Positions 1 through 8,352 of a stretch of DNA of 64,000 bases are shown here, piece after piece. The position numbers and the translations under genes were made by a program. How positions within the stretch are numbered: the first letter of the stretch is position 1; every line of letters starts with the position of its first letter. The stretch is from positions 10,259 through 74,258 of the forward strand of contig JAWWOO010000022.1 of assembly GCA_033851545.1 (NCBI GenBank). The letters are read 5' to 3'. This stretch comes from JAWWOL01 sp033851545. Its GTDB lineage: Bacteria > Actinomycetota > Actinomycetes > JAWWOL01. The notes under the pieces were generated by a model, which saw nothing but the letters and a program-made list of their open reading frames with translations, did no database searches and was not told the DNA's origin.

Positions 1-402
1 GGCGACTTCACCCTCGTGGTCCACCGCCGCAGCTCGACCGGGGCGGCCTGGGCGTGGGAGGCGGCGGCCGCGGAGGTCGCGCACCGTGCTGTGCTGCTCC
101 GCGACCCGCGCGCCGACGGGTTGCTCGGCACGTTGAGCACGCCGGTCCTGCCGCAGTCGTGGCACCTGGGCCGCAGCGACCACGCGGCGTTCTGGCGGCG
201 CGGGGTGCCGGCGATGATGCTCACCGACACGGCGAGCTTCCGCAATCCGCACTACCACCGGCCCGGCGACCTGCCGGACACGTTGGACTACGGGCAGCTC
301 ACCGCTGTCGCTGTCGCCACCGCCGCAACGGCCGCCGTCTGGTCATCGTGGCCCGCCAACGGCGGCCCTGGCGTCGGCCGTGGTGAGGGGTCCCGGCGAT
401 AG
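1..402 (+). CDS. M28-family metallopeptidase, C-terminal fragment
   Basis: The frame is open from base 1, so the gene begins upstream of the window; about 133 residues are visible. The stretch SDHAAFW, then GVPAMMLTDT and the later HYHRPGDLPDTLDY, matches the last metal-ligand region of M28 aminopeptidase-like zinc peptidases (an SDH motif, a hydrophobic strand, then the histidine before a conserved D-T pair). The earlier metal ligands are outside the window, so activity cannot be judged. The last 20 residues are Gly/Arg-rich and look like an unconserved tail. Family call is from motif recognition only. Confidence 0.72.
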   Translation, partial: GDFTLVVHRRSSTGAAWAWEAAAAEVAHRAVLLRDPRADGLLGTLSTPVLPQSWHLGRSDHAAFWRRGVPAMMLTDTASFRNPHYHRPGDLPDTLDYGQLTAVAVATAATAAVWSSWPANGGPGVGRGEGSRR

Positions 403-652
403 GCAGCTGCGATGGACAGCAGCGCGCGGAACGGGGCCAGGTCGCCCGCGCCCGCTGGGGTCAGCGTCGTCGCCTGGTCAGCCGCCGGACGTATCACGCG
501 TCCCGGTCACGCCCTCTGTCGTCATCGTGATCCTGCCCTGATCGTGCGGTGACCGCCCACCAACCCTGCGACAATCCTGTGAGCTCCCGCCAGCCGTTCC
601 TGAACCAAGCCGGGCGGCCCGAGAGCTCGACCCGGCAAGGAAGGAAACCACC

Positions 653-1285
653 ATGAGCGCAGCAACCCTGCGGCAGCGCAGCTCGCTCGCCTGCCTGCTC
701 GCGGTCGCGCTGACGGCAACCGCGTGCGGCAGCGGCAGCGGGAGCGCCGCCTCACCGAAGGCCTCCGCCACGTCCGGCACGACCACCACGACGGCTGCCG
801 CCACCTCGGCCGGCGCCCCGACCGCCTCGAGCGGCACGACCACGTCGAGCCGCACGACAGCGCCCGCCGCAACGGGGGCGCCGACGTCGGCTGGCAGGAC
901 GACGAGCACTCCTGCGCCCGCCACGACCAAGCTCAAGGCGACCGGCGGTGGCGCCTTCTGCAAGAACATCGCCACCGCGGTGAACAACCCGATCACGTCG
1001 ACCAGCGCCACCTCGCTCAAGGACCAGAAGGCGCAGATCGAGAAGGGCCTCGCGGAGGGGGTGGCCGCGCTGAGCAAGGCGCCCGCCGAGATCCGGCCTG
1101 ACGCGGCGATCGTGCTCACGGCCATCGACAAGCTGTTCAAGTCGCTGGTGAAGGCGAACTACGACTACACCAAGATCGACCCGAAGGCTCTGGCCGAGCT
1201 CTCCGCACCTGGTGTCGTCGCGGCCGAGGCCCACCTGGCCGCGTACGTGAAGTCCACCTGCGGTTTCAGCCTCGGGACGGGCTGA
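653..1285 (+). CDS. Putative lipoprotein with Ser/Thr/Ala-rich linker
   Basis: The 210-residue product starts at an ATG preceded by a good AAGGAAGG ribosome-binding site. A basic N terminus and hydrophobic segment lead to ATAC with Cys25, an acceptable lipidation site, so it is probably anchored on the outer face of the membrane. Residues about 26-100 are a low-complexity Ser/Thr/Ala/Gly linker. Residues about 103-205 form a mostly helical domain with two cysteines (FCKNIA near the start, STCGF near the end) that could form a disulfide. I do not recognise the domain. It stands alone, 31 bases before the cation-transporter gene on the same strand. Confidence 0.75.
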   Translation: MSAATLRQRSSLACLLAVALTATACGSGSGSAASPKASATSGTTTTTAAATSAGAPTASSGTTTSSRTTAPAATGAPTSAGRTTSTPAPATTKLKATGGGAFCKNIATAVNNPITSTSATSLKDQKAQIEKGLAEGVAALSKAPAEIRPDAAIVLTAIDKLFKSLVKANYDYTKIDPKALAELSAPGVVAAEAHLAAYVKSTCGFSLGTG

Positions 1286-1316
1286 TCCGGGCGCTCCGGA
1301 CGACTACGCTCGGGGG

Positions 1317-2240
1317 ATGGGTACGGGGCACGCGCACGAGGTGAGGACCGGCCGCAGCCGGCCGCTCGGCATCGCGCTGGCCCTCAACCTGCTGATCGTG
1401 GGGGGGCAGGTCGTCGCCGGTGTCCGCGCCCACTCGCTGGGCCTGCTCGCCGACGCCGGCCACAACCTGGTCGACGTCGCCGCCATCCTGCTCGCGCTGA
1501 TCGCGGTGCGGTGGTCGCAGCGGGAGCCCACGACCGCCCGCTCGTACGGCTACCACCGGGCGACCATCCTCGCCGCGCTGGCCAACGCCGTGCTCATCGT
1601 GGCGGTGACCGGCTGGCTCGCGGTCGAGGGCATCCGCCGGCTCGACCACCCCCCCGCCGTACGCGGTGGGCTGGTCGCTGTCGTAGCCCTGGTCGCCACC
1701 CTGCTCAACGTGGTGGCGGTGCTGGTCGTACGCGAGCGCGGCGGCCGCGACCTCAACCTGCGCGCGGTGACGCTGCACCTGGTGGGCGACGTGGTCGCGT
1801 CGCTGGCGGTGGCCGGCGCGGGACTCGCGATCTGGCTCGGCGGCCCGTACGGACTCGACCCGGCCGCCTCCCTGGTCGTGGCAGGGCTGATCGGCGCCCA
1901 GGCCGTCCGGCTGGTCCGCGACAGCGCCGACGTGCTGCTCGAGTCGACGCCGACCGGCCTGGACGTCGAGGCGATGGTCGACTCGCTGTGCACCGACCCG
2001 GGGGTGATCGGGGTGCACGACCTGCATGTGTGGAGCCTGTCCTCCGACGTCCGCGCCATGAGCGCCCACGTGCTGGTCACCGGCCACCCCACCCTGGAGC
2101 AGGCGCGGGCCGTCGGCGAACGCCTCAAGGAGCGGCTGGCGGCGGAGTTCGCGATCGGCCACGCGACCCTCGAGCTCGAGTGCGAGACGTGTGTCTTCGA
2201 GCCGGTCACCGCCCACCGCAGCACCGCAGTCCATCGCTGA
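1317..2240 (+). CDS. Cation diffusion facilitator (CDF) family transporter
   Basis: The 307-residue protein has the CDF architecture: six membrane segments followed by a cytoplasmic domain. The metal-site motifs DAGHNLVD in TM2 and LVGDVVAS in TM5 give the H/D pairs used for Zn(II)-type cations, and the C-terminal domain contains HDLHVWSLSS, typical of the CDF regulatory metal-binding domain. Members exchange divalent metal for protons and export excess zinc, cobalt or similar ions. The N-terminal HAHE could add a metal site. Length matches CzcD/ZitB-type members (about 300). Substrate cannot be fixed from sequence; zinc is the likeliest. Confidence 0.92.
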   Translation: MGTGHAHEVRTGRSRPLGIALALNLLIVGGQVVAGVRAHSLGLLADAGHNLVDVAAILLALIAVRWSQREPTTARSYGYHRATILAALANAVLIVAVTGWLAVEGIRRLDHPPAVRGGLVAVVALVATLLNVVAVLVVRERGGRDLNLRAVTLHLVGDVVASLAVAGAGLAIWLGGPYGLDPAASLVVAGLIGAQAVRLVRDSADVLLESTPTGLDVEAMVDSLCTDPGVIGVHDLHVWSLSSDVRAMSAHVLVTGHPTLEQARAVGERLKERLAAEFAIGHATLELECETCVFEPVTAHRSTAVHR

Positions 2241-2245
2241 GCCGG

Positions 2246-2470
2246 CTAGTCGCAGGCAGCCCGCCGTACGGGAGAACCCTCGCCGGCCGACGCGGCCGAC
2301 ATCGTCAGCCCCAGCCCGACCTCGACCAGGCGCCAGCCGATGCGTTCTCGCCAGCCCGAGCGGGACTGCACGCGGCCGGCCAGCCGGCGCCGTCGGTAGG
2401 TGATGGCCTGCTCATGGCGCTCGATGGTGCGAGCGGCAGTGAGGTTTTCGAGCAGCAGTGCTGGAGACAT
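2246..2470 (-). CDS. Small basic hypothetical protein
   Basis: A 74-residue product from an ATG with a G-rich stretch about eight bases upstream. The N-terminal half is a probable amphipathic helix rich in Arg and Glu (NLTAARTIERHEQ then YRRRR), followed by WRERIGWRLVEVGLGL. A longer frame begins at 2527, but the 19 extra residues look non-coding. It is convergent with the CDF gene, five bases from its stop. No family is recognised; coding is supported only by residue composition and the ribosome-binding site. Confidence 0.5.
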   Translation of the reverse strand: MSPALLLENLTAARTIERHEQAITYRRRRLAGRVQSRSGWRERIGWRLVEVGLGLTMSAASAGEGSPVRRAACD

Positions 2471-2572
2471 GTCAGAACCCCCGAAGCTGGGAAGCGGTGT
2501 GCTCTTCCTACCGCGGGGCGGTGACACTTTCCGACTGGTTTTCCCGCCGCCGAGCCAGGTGGTGGGCGCCGC

Positions 2573-3781
2573 TCAGCCGGACAGCGCGGTGCCGACCCAC
2601 TCGAAGTGCGCGCCGTCCGGGCGGAGCCACCGGCCGCCCCAGGTGAACCCGTGCGCGGCCATGATGGCCACCAGCCGCGGGTCCTGGTTCGGCTTGGCGC
2701 CGAGCGGGTTGACGTCGACGTTGATGTCGACGGCGATGCCCCAGCTGTGCGAGGAGATGCTGCCGCCGTCGGAGAACCGGGCGATCCGCGGGTTGTAGCA
2801 GCCGCCCTCCCGCTGGAAGTCCGCGGTGTGCACGAGCTTGCCCAGCTTGCGGGCGGTGATCTCCTTCATCGCGGCGACCAGGTCCGGCAGGATCGCCTTG
2901 TTGCACTGCACCTGGCCTAGCTGGACGACGGTCTCGGTGCGGATCCACTGCGCCGTCCAGGCGGTGTCGGGCACGAGTGCACCGGTGCTGGACGGCTTCA
3001 CCGAGAACTCGCCGAACCGGCGCTTCACCTCGAGCTGGGTCAGGACCGTGTCGTAGGAGCTCATGAATCCGTTGGCCGTCTTCGCCTTGACCCGTACGGA
3101 CCGGGTGGGCAGCTGTTGTTTCATCACCTGGGCGAGGGCGGGTTGCGTCATGCCGCCGACCAGCAGGTAGGACGCGGGCTGCGTGGAGGGAGGCGTCAGC
3201 ACCTTGTCCGACGTCGCCATCTCGTAGCCGCCGAGCACCTCGTCGGGCACCACGGCCGTGATCGCGAGCCGCTTGCCGCTGGACAACGCGACGGTGCCAC
3301 CTGTCGTGGCACGTCGCAGCTTGGCCTCCGTGGCCGCCAGCACCACGCCGCCGGCGAGCTCGGCCTCGAGCGCAGGCTGGCCGACGGCGGTCGCGTACGA
3401 GGTGGGGTCGGTGAGCATGGTCGACACGGGGGTCAGCGGATAGGCCGGCTCGTCGCTGGCGAGCGTCTGCTCGCTGGAGTAGACCGCCGTGACCGGACCT
3501 GTGACATGTGCCTTGACCTTGGCCAGCTCGGCGGCCGAGAACCCGTGCGTGGCATAGGTGAGCAGCCGCCCCGTGAACAGCCCGGCGGGGGCTGAGGCGG
3601 TCGGGCACTCGCCGGTGCCGCAGTCGAGACCGAGTGAGGCCGCCGGTGCCGTCGTCGCGCCGGTTCCGCCCACCGCCGCTGGGGCCGACTTATGTCCCGT
3701 ACATCCACTGATCGCTAAAACCGTTGCCAGCACGGCAATGTAGAGACGATGGGAGGTTCTGGGACGGGCCACGCGACACAC
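2573..3781 (-). CDS. Lipoprotein with M15-family D-Ala-D-Ala carboxypeptidase domain
   Basis: The 402-residue protein has a lipobox (ISGC, Cys27), so it is a predicted membrane-anchored extracellular lipoprotein. The C-terminal domain (residues about 310-400) carries the M15 zinc-peptidase signature: SSHSWGIAVDIN (SxHxxGxAxD, supplying a His and an Asp ligand) and the terminal HFEW histidine. Such enzymes trim D-alanyl-D-alanine or other peptidoglycan cross-peptides. Residues about 60-290 are a long N-terminal region with no domain I recognise; it may bind the wall or a partner. Two cysteines near DCGTGEC may pair. Confidence 0.85.
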   Translation of the reverse strand: MCRVARPRTSHRLYIAVLATVLAISGCTGHKSAPAAVGGTGATTAPAASLGLDCGTGECPTASAPAGLFTGRLLTYATHGFSAAELAKVKAHVTGPVTAVYSSEQTLASDEPAYPLTPVSTMLTDPTSYATAVGQPALEAELAGGVVLAATEAKLRRATTGGTVALSSGKRLAITAVVPDEVLGGYEMATSDKVLTPPSTQPASYLLVGGMTQPALAQVMKQQLPTRSVRVKAKTANGFMSSYDTVLTQLEVKRRFGEFSVKPSSTGALVPDTAWTAQWIRTETVVQLGQVQCNKAILPDLVAAMKEITARKLGKLVHTADFQREGGCYNPRIARFSDGGSISSHSWGIAVDINVDVNPLGAKPNQDPRLVAIMAAHGFTWGGRWLRPDGAHFEWVGTALSG

Positions 3782-3826
3782 CCTACGGATTTAATCGGTG
3801 CACCGGTGTCAGCCCTCGCCCGTCTC

Positions 3827-4324
3827 TTAGAACTCCCGCTGCATGCGCAGGACGTCGTGATAGCGGCCGAACTTGCGGCCGACCTCGCGGTAGACGCCCA
3901 CCGGCGTGAAGCCGAACCGCTCGTGCAAGCGGAGGGAGGCGTCGTTGGGCAGCGTGATGCCGGCGTAGACGCGGTGGATGTCCTCGTCGGCCACGGAGGT
4001 GAAAAGTGCTTCGTACAAGGCGGTTCCGATGCCGCGGCGGGCCTGGTCGGGCGCGACGTAGATGCTGACCTCGACGGACGTCTCGTACGCGGCCTTGACC
4101 GCGAACCGCCCGGTCGACGCGTAGCCGACGAGGACCGGGCCGTCGTGGGCGACCAGCAGCCGGTGCCGGCCGGCCGCAGCATAGTGAGAGAACCACTCGG
4201 CCCGCGCCTCGACCGTCATCGGCTCGATGTCGAAGGTGATCGCCGTGGTCGCGATGTAGTGGTTGTACAGAGCGGTCAGCGCCGCGAGGTCCCCCTGCTC
4301 GGCAGGTCGGATCGCCAGGGTCAT
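3827..4324 (-). CDS. GNAT N-acetyltransferase, phosphinothricin acetyltransferase-like
   Basis: The 165-residue enzyme starts with MTLAIRPAEQGD and follows the PAT/Bar type of GNAT fold: an early LYNHYI, a central VEVSIYVAPDQARRGIGTALYEAL with the acetyl-CoA pyrophosphate loop Q/RxxGxG/A (RRGIG), and a terminal HERFGFTPVGVYREVGRKFG. Family members acetylate the amino group of phosphinothricin, methionine sulfoximine or related amino acids. The ATG overlaps the stop of the upstream RsbW-like gene (ATGA), so the two are probably translationally coupled. An in-frame ATG at 4360 lies inside the upstream gene and is less likely. Confidence 0.88.
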   Translation of the reverse strand: MTLAIRPAEQGDLAALTALYNHYIATTAITFDIEPMTVEARAEWFSHYAAAGRHRLLVAHDGPVLVGYASTGRFAVKAAYETSVEVSIYVAPDQARRGIGTALYEALFTSVADEDIHRVYAGITLPNDASLRLHERFGFTPVGVYREVGRKFGRYHDVLRMQREF

Positions 4325-4758
4325 GCCGGCCGTTGGGCGCGGGAGTCGATCAGGCACCATATGATCTTGCCACTCGCCTGCGGGGCGACACCCCAGTGCC
4401 GGGCGATCGTCGACACCAGTGCGATGCCGCGGCCGCTCTCGGCGGAGAGGCTGGGGTGCCGCTCGAACGGTACGGCCCGGTTGTCGTCGCTCACCGCGAT
4501 CAGGACGCAGGTCTCACGGGCCACGACGCCGAGGGTCATGTCGCTGTGGGCGTGCAGGACGCCGTTGGTGACCAGCTCGCTGGCCAGCAGCTCGGCACTG
4601 TCCCTGAGCTCTTGGTCCGCGCTGGCGACATGTCGCCGGACGAACGCCCGGGCCGCCCTGGCACTGGTCGGTTCGGGGTGGAGGCGCAGCTGAGGTCCCC
4701 CGCTCAGGACCTGCGGGATCGAGGCTTCGTCCAGCTGTCCGATTCCCTCGGCGAACAC
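4321..4758 (-). CDS. RsbW/SpoIIAB-like ATP-binding regulatory protein (anti-sigma kinase type)
   Basis: The 145-residue product has a GHKL/HATPase fold of the actinobacterial HATPase_c_2 type: ELVTNGVLHAHSD (N box), VSDDNRAVP (G1-like), and SGRGIALVSTIARHWGV (G2). Such proteins phosphorylate STAS anti-anti-sigma partners or bind sigma factors. I chose the GTG at 4758 because a GAGAGGG box lies six bases upstream; longer frames to 4995 add compositionally odd sequence. It is divergent from recQ and coupled to the acetyltransferase gene downstream. The partner sigma factor is not identified. Confidence 0.85.
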   Translation of the reverse strand: MFAEGIGQLDEASIPQVLSGGPQLRLHPEPTSARAARAFVRRHVASADQELRDSAELLASELVTNGVLHAHSDMTLGVVARETCVLIAVSDDNRAVPFERHPSLSAESGRGIALVSTIARHWGVAPQASGKIIWCLIDSRAQRPA

Positions 4759-4984
4759 GGCGCACCCTCTCGGGCGGTTGCGGGCGGCTCCCGGCCGACG
4801 CTCACCGGGGTCGGGTGAGGGGCGCGCTACACCCACTCGCCTCAACGGCTGACCGTGCCGGGCTACCCAGTTCGCACTGCAGTCGAAACGTGACGTTTCG
4901 CCAGTTCGTACGAGCGGCAGGACATCGGTGTACGCGGGGGACTCCCGGTGTGCGCGTCTCGTCTCGTCGGCCGGAGGAACTCCC

Positions 4985-6640
4985 TTGTCCGTCACAGTCC
5001 CGCACCCCGCAGGCGACCCGCGCGATCGCGTCCTCGAGGTGGCCCGGACGACCTTCGGGTACGCGGTCCTGCGGCCGGGTCAGATGGACGCGATCCTGTC
5101 CCTGCTCGAGGGCAAGGACACGCTGGTCGTGATGCCGACGGGCTGGGGCAAGTCGGCCGTCTACCAGATCGCCGCGCTGCTGCTCGACGGTCCGACCGTC
5201 GTCGTCTCTCCGCTCATCTCGCTGCAGCGCGACCAGGTGGCCTCACTGCTCGGCCGGGCCGGGATGTCCGCGGCGAGCGCCAACTCCTCCCAGAGCCGCA
5301 GCGACCAGGCGGCGGCGTTCGACGCGGTCTCGGACGGTTCGGTGGAGTTCCTCTTCCTCTCGCCGGAGCAGCTGGCCAAGCGTGAGGTGGTGGACATGCT
5401 CAAGGGCGCCAAGCCCTCGCTGTTCGTCGTGGACGAGGCGCACTGTGTCTCGGCCTGGGGCCACGACTTCCGGCCGGACTACCTGCGCCTCGGCGCGGTC
5501 ATCGACCAGCTCGGCCGGCCGAGGGTTGTGGCGCTGACCGCGACAGCCTCCCCGCCGGTCCGTACCGAGATCATCGAGCGCCTGCGCCTCCGCGAACCGC
5601 GCAGCGTCGTCTGGGGGTTCGACCGGCCCAACCTGCGGCTCGCTGTCGAGGCGTTCCGCGATGAGGAGCTCAAGCGCGACGCCGTCGAGCTGCGCGCCGC
5701 CAGCGAGGCCAAGCCGGGCATCATCTACGTCGCGACGCGCAAGGACTGCGAGGCGTACGCCGCTGAGCTCACCGACCTGGGGCTGCGCGCGGCGCCCTAC
5801 CACGGGGGGATGCGGGCGCTGGACCGCGAGGACGTACAGGAACGGTTCATGACCGACGGGCTCGACGTGGTCGTCGCGACGACCGCGTTCGGCATGGGCA
5901 TCGACAAGGCCAACGTGCGGTTCGTCCTGCACGCCGGCGTGCCCGACTCGGTGGACACCTACTACCAGGAGATCGGCCGGGCCGGGCGGGACGGGCAGCC
6001 GGCCGAGGTGGTGCTGTTCTACCGGCAGGAGGACTTCGGGCTGCGCAAGTTTTTCGCCTCGGGTGCGCCGGACGAGGTGGCACTGCGCAAGCTCATGACC
6101 CTGGTCGGGCTGCACATGGACATGGCCGGCCCGGTGTCCCCCGAGGCGCTGCGCACGGCGATGGACCTCTCGGCGCCGCGGCTGCGGGCGCTGGTCAACC
6201 TGCTCGAGCAGGCCGGGGCCCTGCTCGAGACCGCCGAGGGGTTGCTGGAGCCGGGTGAGTCCTCCGACCCGGCGACGGCGGCCCGCGACGCCATGCTGGT
6301 CGCCGAGGCACATCGCAAGGTCGAGCAGTCGCGGGTCGAGATGATGCGCGGCTACGCCGACACCCAGGGCTGCCGCCGGCAGTACCTCCTGTCCTACTTC
6401 GGTGAGTACCTCGACCAGCCGTGCGGGCGCTGCGACACGTGCGCTGCCGGCACCGCCCAGGAGGCGGCCCCGCCGGAGGACTCGCCGTACCCCTTGCTGT
6501 CCTCGGTCCGCCACGCCGAGTGGGGCGACGGCGTGGTGATGCGGTACGAGGGCGACCGGATCGTGGTGCTGTTCGACGAGGTGGGCTACCGGACGCTGTC
6601 GCTGGACGCGATCGCCCACCGCGGACTGCTGAGCGCCTGA
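4985..6640 (+). CDS. recQ: ATP-dependent DNA helicase RecQ
   Basis: A 551-residue RecQ helicase. The TTG start has GGAGG seven bases upstream; the more upstream ATG at 4928 lacks a site. Walker A is MPTGWGKS (residues 50-57; the usual first Gly after TG is Trp), Walker B is DEAH (150-153) with the RecQ-loop AWGHDFRPDY. The helicase C domain contains AFGMGIDKANVR and QEIGRAGRDG. The zinc domain has CRRQYLLSYFGE and CGRCDTC. No HRDC domain is present; instead residues about 510-550 (HAEWGDGVVMRYEGDRIVVLF) resemble a small beta-barrel module. Role: 3'-5' unwinding in recombination and fork repair. Confidence 0.93.
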   Translation: MSVTVPHPAGDPRDRVLEVARTTFGYAVLRPGQMDAILSLLEGKDTLVVMPTGWGKSAVYQIAALLLDGPTVVVSPLISLQRDQVASLLGRAGMSAASANSSQSRSDQAAAFDAVSDGSVEFLFLSPEQLAKREVVDMLKGAKPSLFVVDEAHCVSAWGHDFRPDYLRLGAVIDQLGRPRVVALTATASPPVRTEIIERLRLREPRSVVWGFDRPNLRLAVEAFRDEELKRDAVELRAASEAKPGIIYVATRKDCEAYAAELTDLGLRAAPYHGGMRALDREDVQERFMTDGLDVVVATTAFGMGIDKANVRFVLHAGVPDSVDTYYQEIGRAGRDGQPAEVVLFYRQEDFGLRKFFASGAPDEVALRKLMTLVGLHMDMAGPVSPEALRTAMDLSAPRLRALVNLLEQAGALLETAEGLLEPGESSDPATAARDAMLVAEAHRKVEQSRVEMMRGYADTQGCRRQYLLSYFGEYLDQPCGRCDTCAAGTAQEAAPPEDSPYPLLSSVRHAEWGDGVVMRYEGDRIVVLFDEVGYRTLSLDAIAHRGLLSA

Positions 6641-6760
6641 CCCGGGCTGCCCGTTGGCGCTGGATTCCGGGCAGGCATCGCCTCCGCGGCGAACATCTGC
6701 GACGATCACATCACCAAGGGTGTGGGGTACGCCGCAGCTCCGCCAAGAGAGGAAGTGGCC

Positions 6761-7249
6761 ATGGCACTCGACACCGTCGAGGACTATGCGGTCGTGGCCT
6801 ACGTCGAGGATCAGGCCTGGCAGGTCGGCGTCCTTCCCGAACGCCTGACCGGCGACCTCGACGGCCTGGTGGCAGCACTGCGCCAGCAGCCCGGGGAGAC
6901 CGGGGCACTCGGCCTGGTCAACGTCGCCGACGAGTTCTTCGTGGCGCTGCGGGTGATCGGCAACGACGTACGGCTGCTGCTTTCGGACGTCACGGCGGCG
7001 GTCGCGTGGGACCTCGCGGCCCAGGTGTGCGAGAGCCTCGACGTCGCCGTGCCCGGCGACGATGACATCAACGACGTCTGGCCGGCCGGCGACCTGACCA
7101 TCTTCGCCGACCTGGGCATGGACGAGATGGAGCTGGGCGCCGTTCTCGCGGATCTCGAGGCCTACGCCGACGAGATGCTGTCGGCGATCGCGGCCCGGTT
7201 GGGGTTCGGCGAGATGTACGAGCGGGCACTCGAGGGCGCAGTCCGCTAA
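6761..7249 (+). CDS. Putative tRNA adenosine deaminase-associated protein, copy 1
   Basis: The 162-residue acidic protein (MALDTVEDYAVVAYVE...) matches the actinobacterial family that sits beside tadA (tRNA adenosine deaminase-associated family; Rv3753c-like from memory). The ATG has AGAGGAAG seven bases upstream; the in-frame start at 6722 does not. It begins with a beta-alpha unit and ends with a helix (MDEMELGAVLADLEAYADEMLSAIAARLGFGEMYERAL). Function is not established. It is followed after 22 bases by a shorter paralogue, then by tadA, so all three are probably one operon. Confidence 0.85.
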   Translation: MALDTVEDYAVVAYVEDQAWQVGVLPERLTGDLDGLVAALRQQPGETGALGLVNVADEFFVALRVIGNDVRLLLSDVTAAVAWDLAAQVCESLDVAVPGDDDINDVWPAGDLTIFADLGMDEMELGAVLADLEAYADEMLSAIAARLGFGEMYERALEGAVR

Positions 7250-7271
7250 GCAGACCAGACAGGGGAGACAC

Positions 7272-7766
7272 GTGCCTTACTTCGCAGTAGCGCTGGCCCG
7301 GAAGGCCTCCGGCTGGACCGGGCAGGAGGTCGACCTCGACGAGTTCGAGGACCTCGACGGCGTGACCGAGCTGCTGCGCGACATGATCAGCGAGGGCGAC
7401 GGCCCGGCGCTGATGATGCTCGAGGAGAACGACGAGTACATGCTCGCCGTACGGGTCGACGGTGACGGCGACCCGCGCAGCTTCATCTCCGACGTCCGGG
7501 CGGTCGAGACCAGCGAGCTGGCGGCGAAGTTCTACGACCTCACGATGCCCGAGGTGATCATCGAGGACGACGAGGACGACGAGTCGGCGGCCCGCCCCGA
7601 GGGTGAGCCGGGCGGCGACGACGCGATCGCCAGCGATCTCGGCACTCCCGCTGCCGAGCTGCTGGACCTGTGCGCCGAGGAGGGCAACCTGCCGGCCGAC
7701 GTGATCTACGCCGTCTGCGAGCGGGCCGGCTGCGCCGAGGTGCTCGAGGACCTGCGCGGCGCGTGA
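7272..7766 (+). CDS. Putative tRNA adenosine deaminase-associated protein, copy 2
   Basis: A 164-residue paralogue of the preceding protein, sharing the pattern FAVALARKASGW...DLDEFEDLDGVTELLRDM...ALMMLEENDEYMLAVRVDGD...FISDVRAVETSELAAKF and the same overall layout. It differs by a strongly acidic linker (EDDEDDESAARPEGEPGGDD, residues about 98-117) before the C-terminal helical domain. Start is GTG with AGGGGAG upstream. Its TGA overlaps the tadA GTG by four bases (GTGA), so the two are translationally coupled, which supports a role in or with A-to-I tRNA editing; that role is inference. Confidence 0.85.
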   Translation: MPYFAVALARKASGWTGQEVDLDEFEDLDGVTELLRDMISEGDGPALMMLEENDEYMLAVRVDGDGDPRSFISDVRAVETSELAAKFYDLTMPEVIIEDDEDDESAARPEGEPGGDDAIASDLGTPAAELLDLCAEEGNLPADVIYAVCERAGCAEVLEDLRGA

Positions 7767-8245
7767 GCGGCGAGTGGGACGGCCACATGCAGGCTGCCCT
7801 CGAGCTGGCCGTACTGGCCCTGCCGACCGGCGACGTTCCCATCGGCGCCATCGTCCTTGACCCCACCGGCACCGTCGTCGGGCACGGCTTCAACGAGCGC
7901 GAGCTCACCGGTGACCCGACCGCCCATGCCGAGGTGCTGGCGCTGCGCCGGGCCGCGGCCAAGGCGGGGGACTGGCGGCTGACCGGCCACACCCTGGTGG
8001 TCACCCTCGAGCCGTGCGCGATGTGCGCCGGCGCCGCGGTCCTGGCGCGAGTCGCCCGCATCGTCTACGCCGCCGCCGATCCCAAGGCCGGTGCCGTCGG
8101 CTCGTTGTGGGACCTCGTACGGGACCGCAGGCTCAACCATCGCCCGGAGGTCGTGTCCGGCGTGCGTGCCGAGGCGGCCGCCGACCTGCTTCGTGCCTTC
8201 TTCGCCGGTCATCGCGACCAGAGCTCGACGGGTCCGCTAGGCTAG
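7763..8245 (+). CDS. tadA: tRNA-specific adenosine deaminase TadA
   Basis: The 160-residue zinc deaminase converts A34 to inosine in tRNA-Arg(ACG). The HAE motif (TAHAEVLALR) gives the zinc-binding His and the proton-shuttle Glu, and PCAMCAGA gives the two zinc cysteines. VPIGAI near the N terminus and ADPKAGAVGSLWDLVRDRRLNHRPEV near the C terminus are typical TadA substrate-loop segments. Start GTG at 7763 overlaps the stop of the upstream gene. It is the last gene of the three-gene operon and lies directly before tRNA-Ser(CGA). Confidence 0.95.
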   Translation: MSGEWDGHMQAALELAVLALPTGDVPIGAIVLDPTGTVVGHGFNERELTGDPTAHAEVLALRRAAAKAGDWRLTGHTLVVTLEPCAMCAGAAVLARVARIVYAAADPKAGAVGSLWDLVRDRRLNHRPEVVSGVRAEAAADLLRAFFAGHRDQSSTGPLG

Positions 8246-8250
8246 CCGAC

Positions 8251-8337
8251 GGTGGAGTCGCGTAGTGGCCGAGCGCGCACGCCTCGAAAGCGTGTGAGGG
8301 GGCAACTCCTCCGTGGGTTCAAATCCCACCTCCACCG
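8251..8337 (+). tRNA. tRNA-Ser (CGA)
   Basis: Cloverleaf with acceptor GGTGGAG pairing CTCCACC, an anticodon stem CACGC/GCGTG around loop CTCGAAA (anticodon CGA, reading UCG), a long serine-type variable arm (GAGGGGGCAACTCCTCC) and T arm GTGGG-TTCAAAT-CCCAC. Discriminator G is followed by an encoded CCA (8338-8340). Confidence 0.96.
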
Positions 8338-8352
8338 CCAGCCAGCCACTGC

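Noticed and set aside
5243..6709. Long minus-strand open frame opposite recQ
   Set aside because: It is the mirror of a well-conserved helicase in GC-rich DNA; Arg/His/Asp-rich composition and no start signal.
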